DNA of 26,099 nt from NCBI GenBank assembly GCA_947626615.1, contig CANQSW010000004.1, forward strand, positions 1-26,099, read 5' to 3'. How positions within the stretch are numbered: position 1 is the first letter of the stretch; every line of letters starts with the position of its first letter. Below are positions 1 to 8,095 of the stretch, piece by piece. The DNA comes from an uncultured Peptococcaceae bacterium (GTDB lineage: Bacteria > Bacillota > Dehalobacteriia > UBA4068 > UBA4997). The notes under the pieces were generated by a model. It searched no databases, was not told the DNA's origin, and saw nothing but the letters and a program-made list of their open reading frames with translations. Both the position numbers and the translations under genes were made by a program.

Positions 1-410
1 ACGTAACGGTGGCGATAGAAAGCGGCGCGGCGGGGCTGCATATCGGGCAGGAGGACTGCCCCGTGGCGGCGGCAAGGCGAGTACTTGGGCCGGATAAGAT
101 ACTCGGCGTTTCCGCACAGACCGTAGAGCAGGCCATGGCCGCCGAAGCCGAGGGCGCGGATTATCTTGGCGTTGGCGCTATATACAGCACGGCCACCAAA
201 ACCGACGCGGTGCTCGTCTTGCCGGAAACTCTCGCCGAAATTTGCCGCCGAGTCAAGATCCCGGTCGTCGCCATTGGGGGGCTTACGGCGGAAAATCTGC
301 CTCCCCTCCTCTCCACCGGCATAGCCGGAGCGGCGCTGGTCTCCGCCATATTTGCTCAGCCTGATATCACAGCGGCCTGCCGACGTTTGAACAGCATGTT
401 ATCGCTGTAA
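1..410 (+). CDS. thiE: Thiamine-phosphate synthase, C-terminal part (5' end outside window)
   Basis: ThiE joins HMP-pyrophosphate to thiazole phosphate to give thiamine phosphate in the cytoplasm. The visible part is the C-terminal two thirds of a TIM barrel. It shows the family blocks GLHIGQED, then LGVSAQT, then GVGAIYSTATKTDA (pyrophosphate and thiazole-phosphate contacts), then VAIGGLTAEN and GAALVSAIF near the end. The frame is open to the left edge (V-T before the GTG at 9), so the GTG is an internal codon and the true start lies outside. No sequence inside the window shows which thiamine genes precede it. The gene ends in TAA and runs into a hairpin shared with the convergent meaB. Confidence 0.93.
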   Translation, partial: VTVAIESGAAGLHIGQEDCPVAAARRVLGPDKILGVSAQTVEQAMAAEAEGADYLGVGAIYSTATKTDAVLVLPETLAEICRRVKIPVVAIGGLTAENLPPLLSTGIAGAALVSAIFAQPDITAACRRLNSMLSL

Positions 411-430
411 TAGCGGCCTATTAGTCAAAC

Positions 431-483
431 AAAAAATCCTGAATAAAAGGTTTTTGCAGCCTTCTATTCAGGATTTTAATTTT
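431..483. terminator. Bidirectional intrinsic terminator between thiE and meaB
   Basis: A perfect 11-bp inverted repeat (AATCCTGAATA at 435-445, TATTCAGGATT at 465-475) is flanked by A-rich sequence on the left and T-rich sequence on the right. It can therefore terminate thiE on the plus strand and the mut operon on the minus strand. Confidence 0.85.
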
Positions 484-507
484 CAACTTTAATGAGCGGA
501 AGCGAAC

Positions 508-1641
508 CTACTGTGCTTTTTGCAGCTCGGCTTCGATCGTGTTGATCACGTTCTGTGCCGCCATAGTTGCGGAGATCTGGTCGTTACGGATCAGTTCTTC
601 GGCATTCTGCATGGCTGCAACGACCTGGGGATTGTTAAACACCATGTTATGCACGTGTTCTTCCGTCATGTGAGTTACCCATTCCATCGTCTGATCCTTG
701 CGGCGTTTATCCAGGCGGCCGGAATCGACCATCATCTTGTTGAATTCCTCGATGACGCTCCACATTTCCATAACGCCTTCGCCGGTATAAGAGGAACAGG
801 TGTATGCCTTGGTGACCCAGCCTTCCGTCGCAGGACGCAGCATATGCAGGACCTGCTCGTAGTCAGCGCGGGCAACCAGAGCCTTTTGTTTGTTGTCGCC
901 GTCGGCCTTGTTGACCAAAATAGCGTCGGCGATCTCCATGATACCCTTCTTGATACCCTGCAGATCGTCGCCTGCACCGGTCAGCGCCACCATAAGGAAG
1001 AAATCCACCATCGAACGAACGGTGGTCTCGCTCTGACCAACGCCAACGGTCTCCACCAAAATAATTTCGTAACCGAAAGCCTCGCAAAGCAGCATAGTCT
1101 CGCGGCTTTTTCTCGTCACACCGCCCAGCGTGCCGCCCGAAGGAGAAGGACGGATAAAGGCGTTTGCCTGCTTGGACAATGTTTCCATTCTGGTTTTATC
1201 ACCCAAAATACTGCCCTTGGTGATAGAGCTGCTGGGGTCGACCGCCAGAACGGCAACCTTCTTGCCCTGCTGGCAGAGCCTTGAACCCAGGGCTTCGATA
1301 AACGTACTTTTGCCGGCGCCCGGCACACCCGTGATACCGACGCGGATCGACTTGCCGGTATAGGGCAAAATTCCCTTGATGATTTCCTGACCGAGTTCAA
1401 AATGTTTCGGCGCATTACTTTCGATAACGGTTATAGCCTTGGAAAGTAACATTCTGTCGTGGTTGAGAATACCGTCGATCAATTCTTCGGCAGTATATTT
1501 TTTTGGTTTGTAAATCGGGGCGGTCGGTTTTGCCTTGGTAGCGTCAACGCCGGTCATTACAAAGCCCGGGTACTGTTCTGTGCTGGCGCCCTCCGGAATC
1601 CATTCCGGCTTATATACTTCGTAGTTGTTATCATCAGCCAT
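508..1641 (-). CDS. meaB: Methylmalonyl-CoA mutase-associated GTPase MeaB
   Basis: MeaB is a G3E-family P-loop GTPase that gates adenosylcobalamin loading and protects methylmalonyl-CoA mutase from inactivation. Visible motifs are the P-loop GVPGAGKST at about residues 105-113, VDPSSS at about 134-139, the VETVGVGQSE switch region at about 196-205 and the guanine-specificity motif NKAD at 244-247. The 377-residue length is slightly longer than usual because of an N-terminal extension of about 45 residues. I chose the ATG at 1641 because GGAGGG lies about 9 nt upstream. The frame stays open to 1728, but that extension crosses a hairpin and has no ribosome site. It is the last gene of the mutB-mutA-meaB operon, 129 nt after mutA, and its presence supports the mutase assignment. 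Confidence 0.95.
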   Translation of the reverse strand: MADDNNYEVYKPEWIPEGASTEQYPGFVMTGVDATKAKPTAPIYKPKKYTAEELIDGILNHDRMLLSKAITVIESNAPKHFELGQEIIKGILPYTGKSIRVGITGVPGAGKSTFIEALGSRLCQQGKKVAVLAVDPSSSITKGSILGDKTRMETLSKQANAFIRPSPSGGTLGGVTRKSRETMLLCEAFGYEIILVETVGVGQSETTVRSMVDFFLMVALTGAGDDLQGIKKGIMEIADAILVNKADGDNKQKALVARADYEQVLHMLRPATEGWVTKAYTCSSYTGEGVMEMWSVIEEFNKMMVDSGRLDKRRKDQTMEWVTHMTEEHVHNMVFNNPQVVAAMQNAEELIRNDQISATMAAQNVINTIEAELQKAQ

Positions 1642-1688
1642 TAGAGTGTACCCTCCTATGTGGAAATTTGTAAAATGTATACCAGAAC

Positions 1689-1713
1689 AGGATTGGGCAT
1701 AAAGCCCAATCCT
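1689..1713 (-). other. Hairpin between mutA and meaB
   Basis: A perfect 10-bp stem (AGGATTGGGC / GCCCAATCCT) with a 5-nt loop lies in the 129-nt gap ahead of meaB. There is no T-run after it on the minus strand, so it looks like an RNA-stability or processing element rather than a full terminator. Its role is inferred. Confidence 0.6.
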
Positions 1714-1739
1714 ATCCCGGCATAACAAGACTATTTAAC

Positions 1740-1755
1740 TAACGGCGAGCCGTTA
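1740..1755 (-). other. Compact hairpin just after the mutA stop
   Basis: A 7-bp inverted repeat (TAACGGC / GCCGTTA) with a 2-base centre begins 15 bases after the mutA stop. No T-run follows. Together with the hairpin at 1689-1713 it could set the 3' end of mutBA mRNA and reduce meaB expression. Confidence 0.5.
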
Positions 1756-1770
1756 AACGTCACGCTTTGA

Positions 1771-3906
1771 TTAGTCAGCCAGTCTCTCATTCAGTTTGAT
1801 CAGAATGTCGCGAGCGCAAGCCGGCAGCTCAGAGCCGGGGCCGTAGATAGCAGCCGCGCCACTGTCAAACAGGAACTGGTAATCCTGAGCAGGAATTACG
1901 CCGCCGGCGATAACCATAATGTCGCCGCGGCCCAACTTCTTCAGCTCTTCTACCAGCTGAGGCAGCAGGGTCTTATGACCAGCAGCCAGAGAGGACATCG
2001 CAACCACATGAACGTCGTTATCGACAGCGTCCTGAGCAGCTTCCTGAGGAGTCTGGAACAGGGGACCCATATCGACGTCGAAGCCCATATCGGCATAAGC
2101 GGTGGCGCAGATCTTAGCGCCGCGGTCATGGCCGTCCTGGCCCATCTTGGCGATGAAGATACGAGGACGACGGCCATGGTTCTTCTCGAACTCGTCAGCC
2201 ATATCCTGAACTTCTTTAATAACGTCAGCATCGCTGTATTCGGTGCTGTATACGCCGGAGATGGTGCGGATAATAGCCTTATGACGGCCAACGACTTTCT
2301 CGATAGCGTAGGAGATCTCGCCCAAAGAGGCGCGAACGCGGGCAGCGTTCAGAGAGAGCTCCAGCAGGTTGCCTTCGCCAGTCTCCATGGAGTTGGAGAT
2401 AGCTTCCAGAGCCTGGTCAACGTCAGCCTGTTTACGGTTGGCGCGCAGTTTCTCCAGACGAGCGATCTGAGCGTTGCGAACTGCGGTGTTATCAACGTCC
2501 AGAACGTCCAGCGGATCCTCATGATCCAGCTTGTAATCGTTCAGGCCAATGATCTTTTCCTTGCCGGAGTCGATGCGAGCCTGACGACGAGCGGCAGCCT
2601 CTTCGATTCTCATCTTCGGCAGACCGGTCTCAATAGCTTTTGCCATACCACCCAACTCCTCAACTTCCTGGATATGCGCCCAGCCGCGACGGATCAGCTG
2701 CTGAGTCAGAGCTTCTACATAGTAGGAACCGCCCCAAGGATCGATAACTTTGCAGACCTTGGTTTCGTCCTGGATATAAAGCTGAGTGTTACGAGCAATA
2801 CGAGCGGAGAAGTCGGTCGGCAGAGCGATAGCTTCGTCCAGAGCGTTGGTGTGCAGCGACTGGGTGTGGCCCAGAGCAGCGCCCATAGCTTCGACGCAGG
2901 TACGAGCTACGTTGTTGTAAGGATCCTGCTCGGTCAGAGACCAGCCAGAGGTCTGAGTATGAGTACGCAGAGCCAGAGACTTCGGATTCTGCGGCCCGAA
3001 GGTGTTGACGATCTTGGCCCACAGAGTACGAGCAGCGCGCATCTTCGCAACTTCCATGAAGTAGTTCTTGCCCAAGCCCCAGAAGAAGGACAGACGAGGC
3101 GCAAAAGCGTCGATCGTCAGGCCGGCTTTGATACCGGTGCGGATATAATCCCAGCCGTCGGCCAGGGTGTAAGCCATTTCGATATCGTTGGTAGCGCCGG
3201 CTTCCTGCATATGGTAACCGGAAATGGAGATGCTGTTGAACTTCGGCATATTCTGAGAGGTGAAAGCGAAGATATCGCCGATGATCCTCATAGAGGGCGC
3301 CGGAGGATAAATATAGGTGTTACGAACCATGAATTCTTTCAGAATATCGTTCTGAATGGTGCCAGCCAGAACCTTCTGCGGAACACCCTGCTCTTCAGCA
3401 GCCAGAATGTAGAACGCGAGAACCGGCAGAACGGCGCCGTTCATGGTCATGGAAACGGACATCTGATCCAGCGGGATACCGGAGAACAGGATCTCCATAT
3501 CCAGAATGGAGTCGACAGCCACGCCGGCTTTGCCAACGTCGCCGACTACACGCTCGTTATCGGAGTCATAGCCGCGGTGGGTAGCCAGGTCGAAAGCGAT
3601 AGACAGACCTTTCTGGCCGGCAGCCAGGTTACGACGATAGAAAGCGTTGGATTCCTCAGCAGTGGAGAAACCAGCATACTGACGAACAGTCCACGGACGA
3701 ACAACGTACATCGTGGGGTAAGGACCACGCAGGTTAGGAGCGATACCAGGCATAAAACCGATCTGGTTGCACTCTGCATAGTCTTCCTTGGTATACAAAG
3801 GTTTTACATCAATCTGTTCCATTGTACGGGTGCTCAACTCGTCAATGGTTTTGCCAGTCTGAGCTTCAATCTGCTTTTTCCAAGCATCGTAGCTAGCAGT
3901 AGACAT
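1771..3906 (-). CDS. mutA: Methylmalonyl-CoA mutase, large (catalytic, B12-binding) subunit
   Basis: The enzyme interconverts succinyl-CoA and (R)-methylmalonyl-CoA using adenosylcobalamin, a key step in propionate formation from succinate. The 711-residue protein has the N-terminal substrate-binding TIM barrel, with RPWTVRQYAGFSTAEESN, GLSIAFDLATHRGYDSDN, SGWSLTEQDPYNN and SLHTNALDEA blocks. The C-terminal cobalamin domain has the axial-histidine motif DGHDRG at 591-596 (His593), MSSLAAGH and IAGGVIP. I chose the ATG at 3906 because AGGGGG precedes it. Its A is also the last base of the TAA stop of mutB, so the two are probably translationally coupled. Names vary between species: this B12-binding subunit is also called mutB, mcmA or alpha. 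Confidence 0.97.
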   Translation of the reverse strand: MSTASYDAWKKQIEAQTGKTIDELSTRTMEQIDVKPLYTKEDYAECNQIGFMPGIAPNLRGPYPTMYVVRPWTVRQYAGFSTAEESNAFYRRNLAAGQKGLSIAFDLATHRGYDSDNERVVGDVGKAGVAVDSILDMEILFSGIPLDQMSVSMTMNGAVLPVLAFYILAAEEQGVPQKVLAGTIQNDILKEFMVRNTYIYPPAPSMRIIGDIFAFTSQNMPKFNSISISGYHMQEAGATNDIEMAYTLADGWDYIRTGIKAGLTIDAFAPRLSFFWGLGKNYFMEVAKMRAARTLWAKIVNTFGPQNPKSLALRTHTQTSGWSLTEQDPYNNVARTCVEAMGAALGHTQSLHTNALDEAIALPTDFSARIARNTQLYIQDETKVCKVIDPWGGSYYVEALTQQLIRRGWAHIQEVEELGGMAKAIETGLPKMRIEEAAARRQARIDSGKEKIIGLNDYKLDHEDPLDVLDVDNTAVRNAQIARLEKLRANRKQADVDQALEAISNSMETGEGNLLELSLNAARVRASLGEISYAIEKVVGRHKAIIRTISGVYSTEYSDADVIKEVQDMADEFEKNHGRRPRIFIAKMGQDGHDRGAKICATAYADMGFDVDMGPLFQTPQEAAQDAVDNDVHVVAMSSLAAGHKTLLPQLVEELKKLGRGDIMVIAGGVIPAQDYQFLFDSGAAAIYGPGSELPACARDILIKLNERLAD

Positions 3907-5876
3907 TAGCAAATCCCCCTTTCTTCCTGGATAGCTTTCAAGATCTGATAGCAGTTAGCGCCAACATGGATATAGGTGTCAACGCCAGCCTTATCAAAGG
4001 CTTCCTTGTTCTCACCAGGAGCGCCGGCCAGATAAACCTTCATGCCAGGTTTAGCAGCCTTGATAGCCTTGGTGATCTCAGGAACGATCTCCGGATAAAC
4101 GTCGTCGGTGCCGCAGATAACGGCAACGTCGGCGCCGGATTCAACAGCGGCCTTGGCAGCCTCGGCAGCGGTCGGGAAACCGTCGTTGCCGATCACGTTG
4201 AAATGAGCGACTTCAAAGAAGCTGCGGCTGAAATCAGCGCGGCCCTTATGCTTCGGAATCGGACCATAGTTGGCCAGGAAGATGTTGACCTTTTTGCCTT
4301 CGGCAGCGGCCTTTTCGGTAGCCATACGCATAGCTTCGTACTGTTCCACCCAGCGATGCGGAGCAATAGCTTCGGCGGTGACAGCCTCGCCCTTGTTCAG
4401 AGCCTTGCGAGCGTCGGCCAGAGCGGTCTTGCCGGCAGCGGCGGCAGCGCGAGCAGCCTTAGCGGCCTTCAGAGCTTCGCAGTTGCAGTCGAGCAGCTCT
4501 TCGGTCATGTTGGCATAGTTGTTGATACCAACGGCGCTGTCTTTTCTGGTCTGCAGGTTCTTGAAGCGTTCTTCCAGAACCGCAGCAACGGCAGCCTGAA
4601 CTTTGCCTTCCTTTATGGCGCAGAAGATGCAGCCGGTCTCGGCGATCAGAGCGTTAACGGCTTCAACCACCTGAGCGGTCAGGGTCTCAACATAGAAGGA
4701 GCCGCCGGCCGGGTCGATGGTAGCGGTCATGTTGAACTCTTCTTTGAACAGCAGCTGCTGGTTGCGGGCGAAACGCAGAGACTGCGTGTCAGCCTGACGG
4801 ATAGCTTCGTCGAAAGGAGCAACCTGAACAGCGTCAACGCCGCCAACCACAGCGGAGAAAGTCTCGGTGGTGGTACGCAGCAGGTTCACATAAGGATCGT
4901 AAACAGACATGGTGAAAGCGGAGGTGCGGGCCTTGATATAAATCTTCTGAGCCTCAGCGTCGCCGCCCAGTTCCTTAACGGCCTGAGCCCAAACCACTTT
5001 GGCAGCACGCAGACGAGCGATCTCCATGAAGAAGTTGGCGCCCACAGCAAAGGTGAAGCAAACGCTCTTGGCAGCAGTATTGACGTCGATGCCTCTTTCT
5101 ACCAAAGCCTTTACGTAGTAAACGGCGGTAGCTACGGCATAAGCGGTCTCCTGAACTGCGCTGGCGCCGCCGTTGCCATAAACGGTGCCGTCGATGTTGA
5201 TGACCTTCAGGCCGGCGGGAGCGGTCTTAACGGTATCAGCCATTTCGTCCAGCAGCTCTTCCATAGAGCAGGGCAGCTCGCCATCGGCCAGCAGAGCGCC
5301 GATCGGGTCAGCGCCAACAACGCCGGTGGGTGTTACGCCGGCTTCTTTGAACAGGCCCAGCAGGGGCTTGGCAGAAGCGCCGGCAGCGATATACAGCGGA
5401 GCGTCAATACCGGCAAAAGCGGTCTTAACGTCGGCGGCGTCCTGCAAAGACAGGCCACGGCCGCAGGCTTCGGCGTCGAAAGCCTTGCCCTGCTTGGTAG
5501 CTTTGTCCAACTCAACGGTTACCGCAGTAGCGCCTTTTTCCAGCTCGAACTTGGCCAGCTTGTTGAATTCAGCAGGATCAACAACGTCCAGGCCCTGAGC
5601 GATCTTCCAGGGTTCGGTCAGATAACCTCCCACGTTAGTACCTCTGACGTATTCATCGGCGCCGGGCATGGTCTGAGCCATAGCGTTTTTGTCGGTGTCA
5701 GCCAGGGTGTAGATGGGCTGCAGGGTGATGCCTTCGTAAGTTTTGGTGTACATCTTCTTATCGAAGGGAGCGCCCTTTAAGGCAGCGATTGCGGCTTCTT
5801 TCCATTCTTCATAAGTAGGTACTTTGAATTCATCGAAAGAAACTGCAGGCAACGTTGTGTTTTTTTCTTTTTCCAT
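3906..5876 (-). CDS. mutB: Methylmalonyl-CoA mutase, small (non-catalytic) subunit
   Basis: This is the partner subunit of the heterodimeric mutase. The 656-residue protein has the same two-domain layout as the large subunit. In the C-terminal Rossmann-like domain (about 528-656) the DxHxxG cobalamin motif is replaced by GPIPKHKGRADF at about 538-549, so it cannot supply the axial histidine, as expected for the small subunit. An Ala/Lys-rich linker (KAAKAARAAAAAGK) joins the domains. I chose the ATG at 5876 because AAGGAAG lies about 7 nt upstream. In-frame starts at 5909 and 5924 lack such a site. It is the first gene of the operon and is read from a strong consensus promoter through a long leader. 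Subunit gene names are swapped in some species. Confidence 0.95.
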   Translation of the reverse strand: MEKEKNTTLPAVSFDEFKVPTYEEWKEAAIAALKGAPFDKKMYTKTYEGITLQPIYTLADTDKNAMAQTMPGADEYVRGTNVGGYLTEPWKIAQGLDVVDPAEFNKLAKFELEKGATAVTVELDKATKQGKAFDAEACGRGLSLQDAADVKTAFAGIDAPLYIAAGASAKPLLGLFKEAGVTPTGVVGADPIGALLADGELPCSMEELLDEMADTVKTAPAGLKVINIDGTVYGNGGASAVQETAYAVATAVYYVKALVERGIDVNTAAKSVCFTFAVGANFFMEIARLRAAKVVWAQAVKELGGDAEAQKIYIKARTSAFTMSVYDPYVNLLRTTTETFSAVVGGVDAVQVAPFDEAIRQADTQSLRFARNQQLLFKEEFNMTATIDPAGGSFYVETLTAQVVEAVNALIAETGCIFCAIKEGKVQAAVAAVLEERFKNLQTRKDSAVGINNYANMTEELLDCNCEALKAAKAARAAAAAGKTALADARKALNKGEAVTAEAIAPHRWVEQYEAMRMATEKAAAEGKKVNIFLANYGPIPKHKGRADFSRSFFEVAHFNVIGNDGFPTAAEAAKAAVESGADVAVICGTDDVYPEIVPEITKAIKAAKPGMKVYLAGAPGENKEAFDKAGVDTYIHVGANCYQILKAIQEERGIC

Positions 5877-6231
5877 GTTTAACTTCCTTTCTGTAAATTT
5901 ATTGTTCATATACTTTCCACGCAACAGCCCCGCCCCGCCGCCAACGTGCCGCGGCGCCGCGTTGCGCCAGCCCGTATCTCGGACGATCCTGCCAGCCCCG
6001 GCTCTGCCCGGCCGCCCGCCGCCTCTCTATGTCGGCACCATAAGAGACGGCCGCCCAACAGCGGACCATGCCTGCCAAGTCGGTTAGATCGCCGCGCCAA
6101 CACGCGCTGATACTGCGTGGATTGTAATCAACGGCGGTAATAAGATATGCCCGTGAGCATACCCGGAATCCTTCGTTTTTGGCGGCCATTTGCTGTCATA
6201 GCCGCACAAAAACTCCAAATTACCATTACCA
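5877..6231 (-). ncRNA. Long structured 5' leader of the mut operon (candidate cis-regulatory RNA)
   Basis: From the predicted start near 6231 to the mutB ATG is about 355 nt with no supported gene. The stretch from about 5925 to 6190 is very GC-rich, while both flanks are AT-rich. Foldable segments on the minus strand include GGTATGC with GCATATC (7 bp, loop TCACGG), CACGC with GCGTG, GCCG-TCTCT with AGAGA-GG-CGGC, and a self-complementary CGCGGCGCCGCG. I looked for the cobalamin riboswitch core and the T-box motif and found neither. A 96-codon open frame inside has no ribosome site and skewed composition. A regulatory RNA is inferred, and an inserted GC-rich repeat is the main alternative. 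Confidence 0.45.
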
Positions 6232-6237
6232 GAATTT

Positions 6238-6266
6238 ATTATATACTACTTACCTTTAATTGTCAA
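6238..6266 (-). promoter_or_regulatory. Consensus sigma-A promoter of the mut operon
   Basis: On the minus strand TTGACA (6266-6261) is followed after exactly 17 bases by TATAAT (6243-6238), a perfect match to the housekeeping consensus. The start site is expected near 6231. This is consistent with very high expression of the mutase genes. Confidence 0.85.
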
Positions 6267-6318
6267 CAAATAGCGGGCTTTTCATATCCAAGAAAATCCG
6301 GTAATTTTTTTATTTTTG

Positions 6319-6357
6319 ACTAAAAATTTTCTCCATAAAATTAAAAAAATTTTTAGT
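6319..6357. promoter_or_regulatory. 12-bp inverted repeat between the divergent mut and putP promoters
   Basis: ACTAAAAATTTT (6319-6330) and AAAATTTTTAGT (6346-6357) form a perfect inverted repeat with a 15-bp spacer. It lies upstream of both predicted start sites and ends 11 bp before the putP -35. It is therefore a DNA element and not part of either transcript, and a regulator operator is a reasonable inference. The AT-rich composition raises the chance of a fortuitous match. Confidence 0.45.
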
Positions 6358-6368
6358 TGACAAAAGGC

Positions 6369-6397
6369 TTGCAAAATATTTAGCTTTATTATATAAT
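6369..6397 (+). promoter_or_regulatory. putP promoter
   Basis: TTGCAA (6369-6374) and TATAAT (6392-6397) are separated by 17 bp, giving a start near 6404 and a leader of about 58 nt. A TTGACA at 6357-6362 has no properly spaced -10. The leader contains a small inverted repeat (CGCGTT 6421-6426, AACGCG 6439-6444) just before the ribosome site GGGGGA at 6450. Confidence 0.75.
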
Positions 6398-6461
6398 TAT
6401 TCATTATTCTAATAATTTAGCGCGTTAGCATGGTATTAAACGCGGATTTGGGGGAAATTAT

Positions 6462-7931
6462 ATGGATTTTGTTGTATTGGCTTGTTTTGTATTTTATCTG
6501 GCCATTTTGTTGGCCGTAGGCTTCTATTCTTACGGCAAATCTTCAACTATGGCCGAATATATCCTGGGCGGGCGCGGCCTGGGCAAATGGACCACCGCCC
6601 TCTCCGCCCAGGCCTCCGATATGAGCGGCTGGCTGCTGATGGGCCTGCCCGGCGCGCTCTACGTCGGCGGCCTCTGCGAAGCCTGGATCGCCATCGGCCT
6701 GGCTTTGGGTACATATCTGAACTGGAAGTTCATCGCCTACCGGCTGCGCGTTTTCTCGGAATCTCTGGATAACGCGCTGACCATGCCGGAATATCTGAGC
6801 AACCGCTTCCACGATAAGAGCAACCTGCTGAAAACGGTCACCGCCGTATTTATCACCATTTTCTTCCTGATCTATACGGCCTCGGCTATCGTGGCCGGCG
6901 CCAAATTGTTTTCCACCGTATTTGGCCTGCCCTATCTGGTGGCGCTGTTCGTCGGCTGGCTGCTGATTTTGATCTATACCTTTGTCGGCGGTTTTCTGGC
7001 CGTCTGCTGGACGGATCTGATCCAGGGCACGCTGATGTTCGTCGCGATGGTGATCGTGCCGGTGACGATGTTCGTTATGCTCGGCGCTAACTGGGGCGAT
7101 ATCGCTCCCCTGCTGGAAAGCGGCGGCGATACGTATTTGAAGCTTTCCGGCAGCACCAGCGGTATGGACTGGAAATCTGTCCTCTCCAACCTCGCCTGGG
7201 GGCTGGGCTATTTCGGTATGCCGCACATCATCGTGCGCTTTATGGCGATCAAAGACCCGAAAGAGCTGAAATATTCCCGTATCATCGGCACGGGCTGGGT
7301 GGTCATCACTCTGGGCGCGGCCATATGTATCGGTATCCTCGGCCGGGCGTTCGTGGCCAGATACGGCATACCGTTCACCGACGCCGACGCCGAATCTATC
7401 TTCCTCGTAACTATCAACTATATCTTCCCCAGTGTGCTGGCAGGCTTTTTGCTGGCCGCGGTGCTATCCGCCACGATGTCCACGGCGGACAGCCAGCTGC
7501 TGGTCAGCGCCTCCTCTATTTCCAACGATCTGGTCAAGAGCTTCAACAAAAAAGTCTCCGATACCAAGCTACTCTGGATCAGCCGCGTGGCGGTGCTGAT
7601 GATCGCGATTTTGGCGCTGGCTATCGCCATAGACCCGAACAACAGCATCATGGGGCTGGTATCCAACGGCTGGGCCGGCCTGGGCGGCGCGTTTTCCGCC
7701 ATTATGCTGCTTTCGCTGTTCTGGCGCAAAACCAGCCTTAAAGGCGCTGTAACGGGTATTCTGGTGGGCGGCTCCACCGTTATCCTCTGGCTCATCTTCG
7801 GCGGCAACACCGGCATATACGCCCTGCTGCCCGGCTTTATCTTCTCCGCCGTCTCCATTATCGTCGTCAGCCTCATCTGGCCCGATAAGGAGTCCGAGGA
7901 GCTGTTTGAAAAAGCGGTCAAAAATCTCTAA
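6462..7931 (+). CDS. putP: Sodium/proline symporter
   Basis: This is a member of the solute:sodium symporter family in the cytoplasmic membrane that imports L-proline with Na+. The 489-residue protein is strongly hydrophobic throughout, in line with about 13 transmembrane segments, and is close to the usual PutP length. The signature SAQASDMSGWLLMGLPGAL is at 48-66, and the Na+-site block LSATMSTADSQ places Ser340 and Thr341 at the same numbers as in E. coli PutP, with Ala51 and Met54 matching its Ala53 and Met56. The N-terminus starts directly in a membrane segment after GGGGGA. It is divergent from the mut operon and monocistronic. Proline specificity is inferred from the strong signature match. 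Confidence 0.92.
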   Translation: MDFVVLACFVFYLAILLAVGFYSYGKSSTMAEYILGGRGLGKWTTALSAQASDMSGWLLMGLPGALYVGGLCEAWIAIGLALGTYLNWKFIAYRLRVFSESLDNALTMPEYLSNRFHDKSNLLKTVTAVFITIFFLIYTASAIVAGAKLFSTVFGLPYLVALFVGWLLILIYTFVGGFLAVCWTDLIQGTLMFVAMVIVPVTMFVMLGANWGDIAPLLESGGDTYLKLSGSTSGMDWKSVLSNLAWGLGYFGMPHIIVRFMAIKDPKELKYSRIIGTGWVVITLGAAICIGILGRAFVARYGIPFTDADAESIFLVTINYIFPSVLAGFLLAAVLSATMSTADSQLLVSASSISNDLVKSFNKKVSDTKLLWISRVAVLMIAILALAIAIDPNNSIMGLVSNGWAGLGGAFSAIMLLSLFWRKTSLKGAVTGILVGGSTVILWLIFGGNTGIYALLPGFIFSAVSIIVVSLIWPDKESEELFEKAVKNL

Positions 7932-7950
7932 GACAAACGCTAACGCTATA

Positions 7951-7990
7951 AGCCGGGCGCGCAATGCGTCCGGCTTTCTGTTTATATTTT
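7951..7990 (+). terminator. Intrinsic terminator after putP
   Basis: A 10-bp stem (7951-7960 with 7966-7975, one G-U pair) and a 5-nt loop are followed by a broken T-rich tract. Confidence 0.8.
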
Positions 7991-8042
7991 TGTTTATAAT
8001 TTGCCCGGCCGGCCTGTGCAGCCGCCGGGTTTTTAAGCATAT

Positions 8043-8077
8043 AAAGAGGACGCCCGCTGAACGCAGACGCCCTCTTT
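8043..8077 (-). terminator. Terminator-like hairpin after rny
   Basis: AAAGAGG-A-CG at 8043-8052 pairs with CG-C-CCTCTTT at 8068-8077 (one G-U pair). It lies about 20 bases beyond the rny stop. The U-tract after it on the minus strand is short, so efficiency is uncertain. Confidence 0.6.
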
Positions 8078-8095
8078 GGTTTGGTCTGATAAAAA

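Noticed and set aside
1642..1728. N-terminal extension of MeaB to 1728
   Set aside because: It would translate through the hairpin at 1689-1713, has no ribosome site, and the GGAGGG before 1641 gives a clear start.
1975..3909. 644-codon plus-strand frame opposite mutA, and a 604-codon frame at 3966-5780 opposite mutB
   Set aside because: Both are antisense shadows produced by the strong codon bias of the mutase genes. Their translations match no family and have no ribosome site.
5899..6189. 96-codon open frame on the minus strand inside the mut leader
   Set aside because: There is no ribosome site before its ATG, the composition is skewed to Arg, Ala, Gly and Trp, GC-rich DNA is open in several frames, and it lies within the predicted mut transcript.
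5877..6231. Cobalamin riboswitch or T-box in the mut leader
   Set aside because: A GGTGCC is present but the GGGAA, GCCACTG and AGCCAGGAGACCTGCC-like parts are not. No T-box AGGGTGG-type motif is present.
6357..6362. TTGACA as the putP -35
   Set aside because: The only good TATAAT is 29 bp away. TTGCAA at 6369 gives the correct 17-bp spacing.
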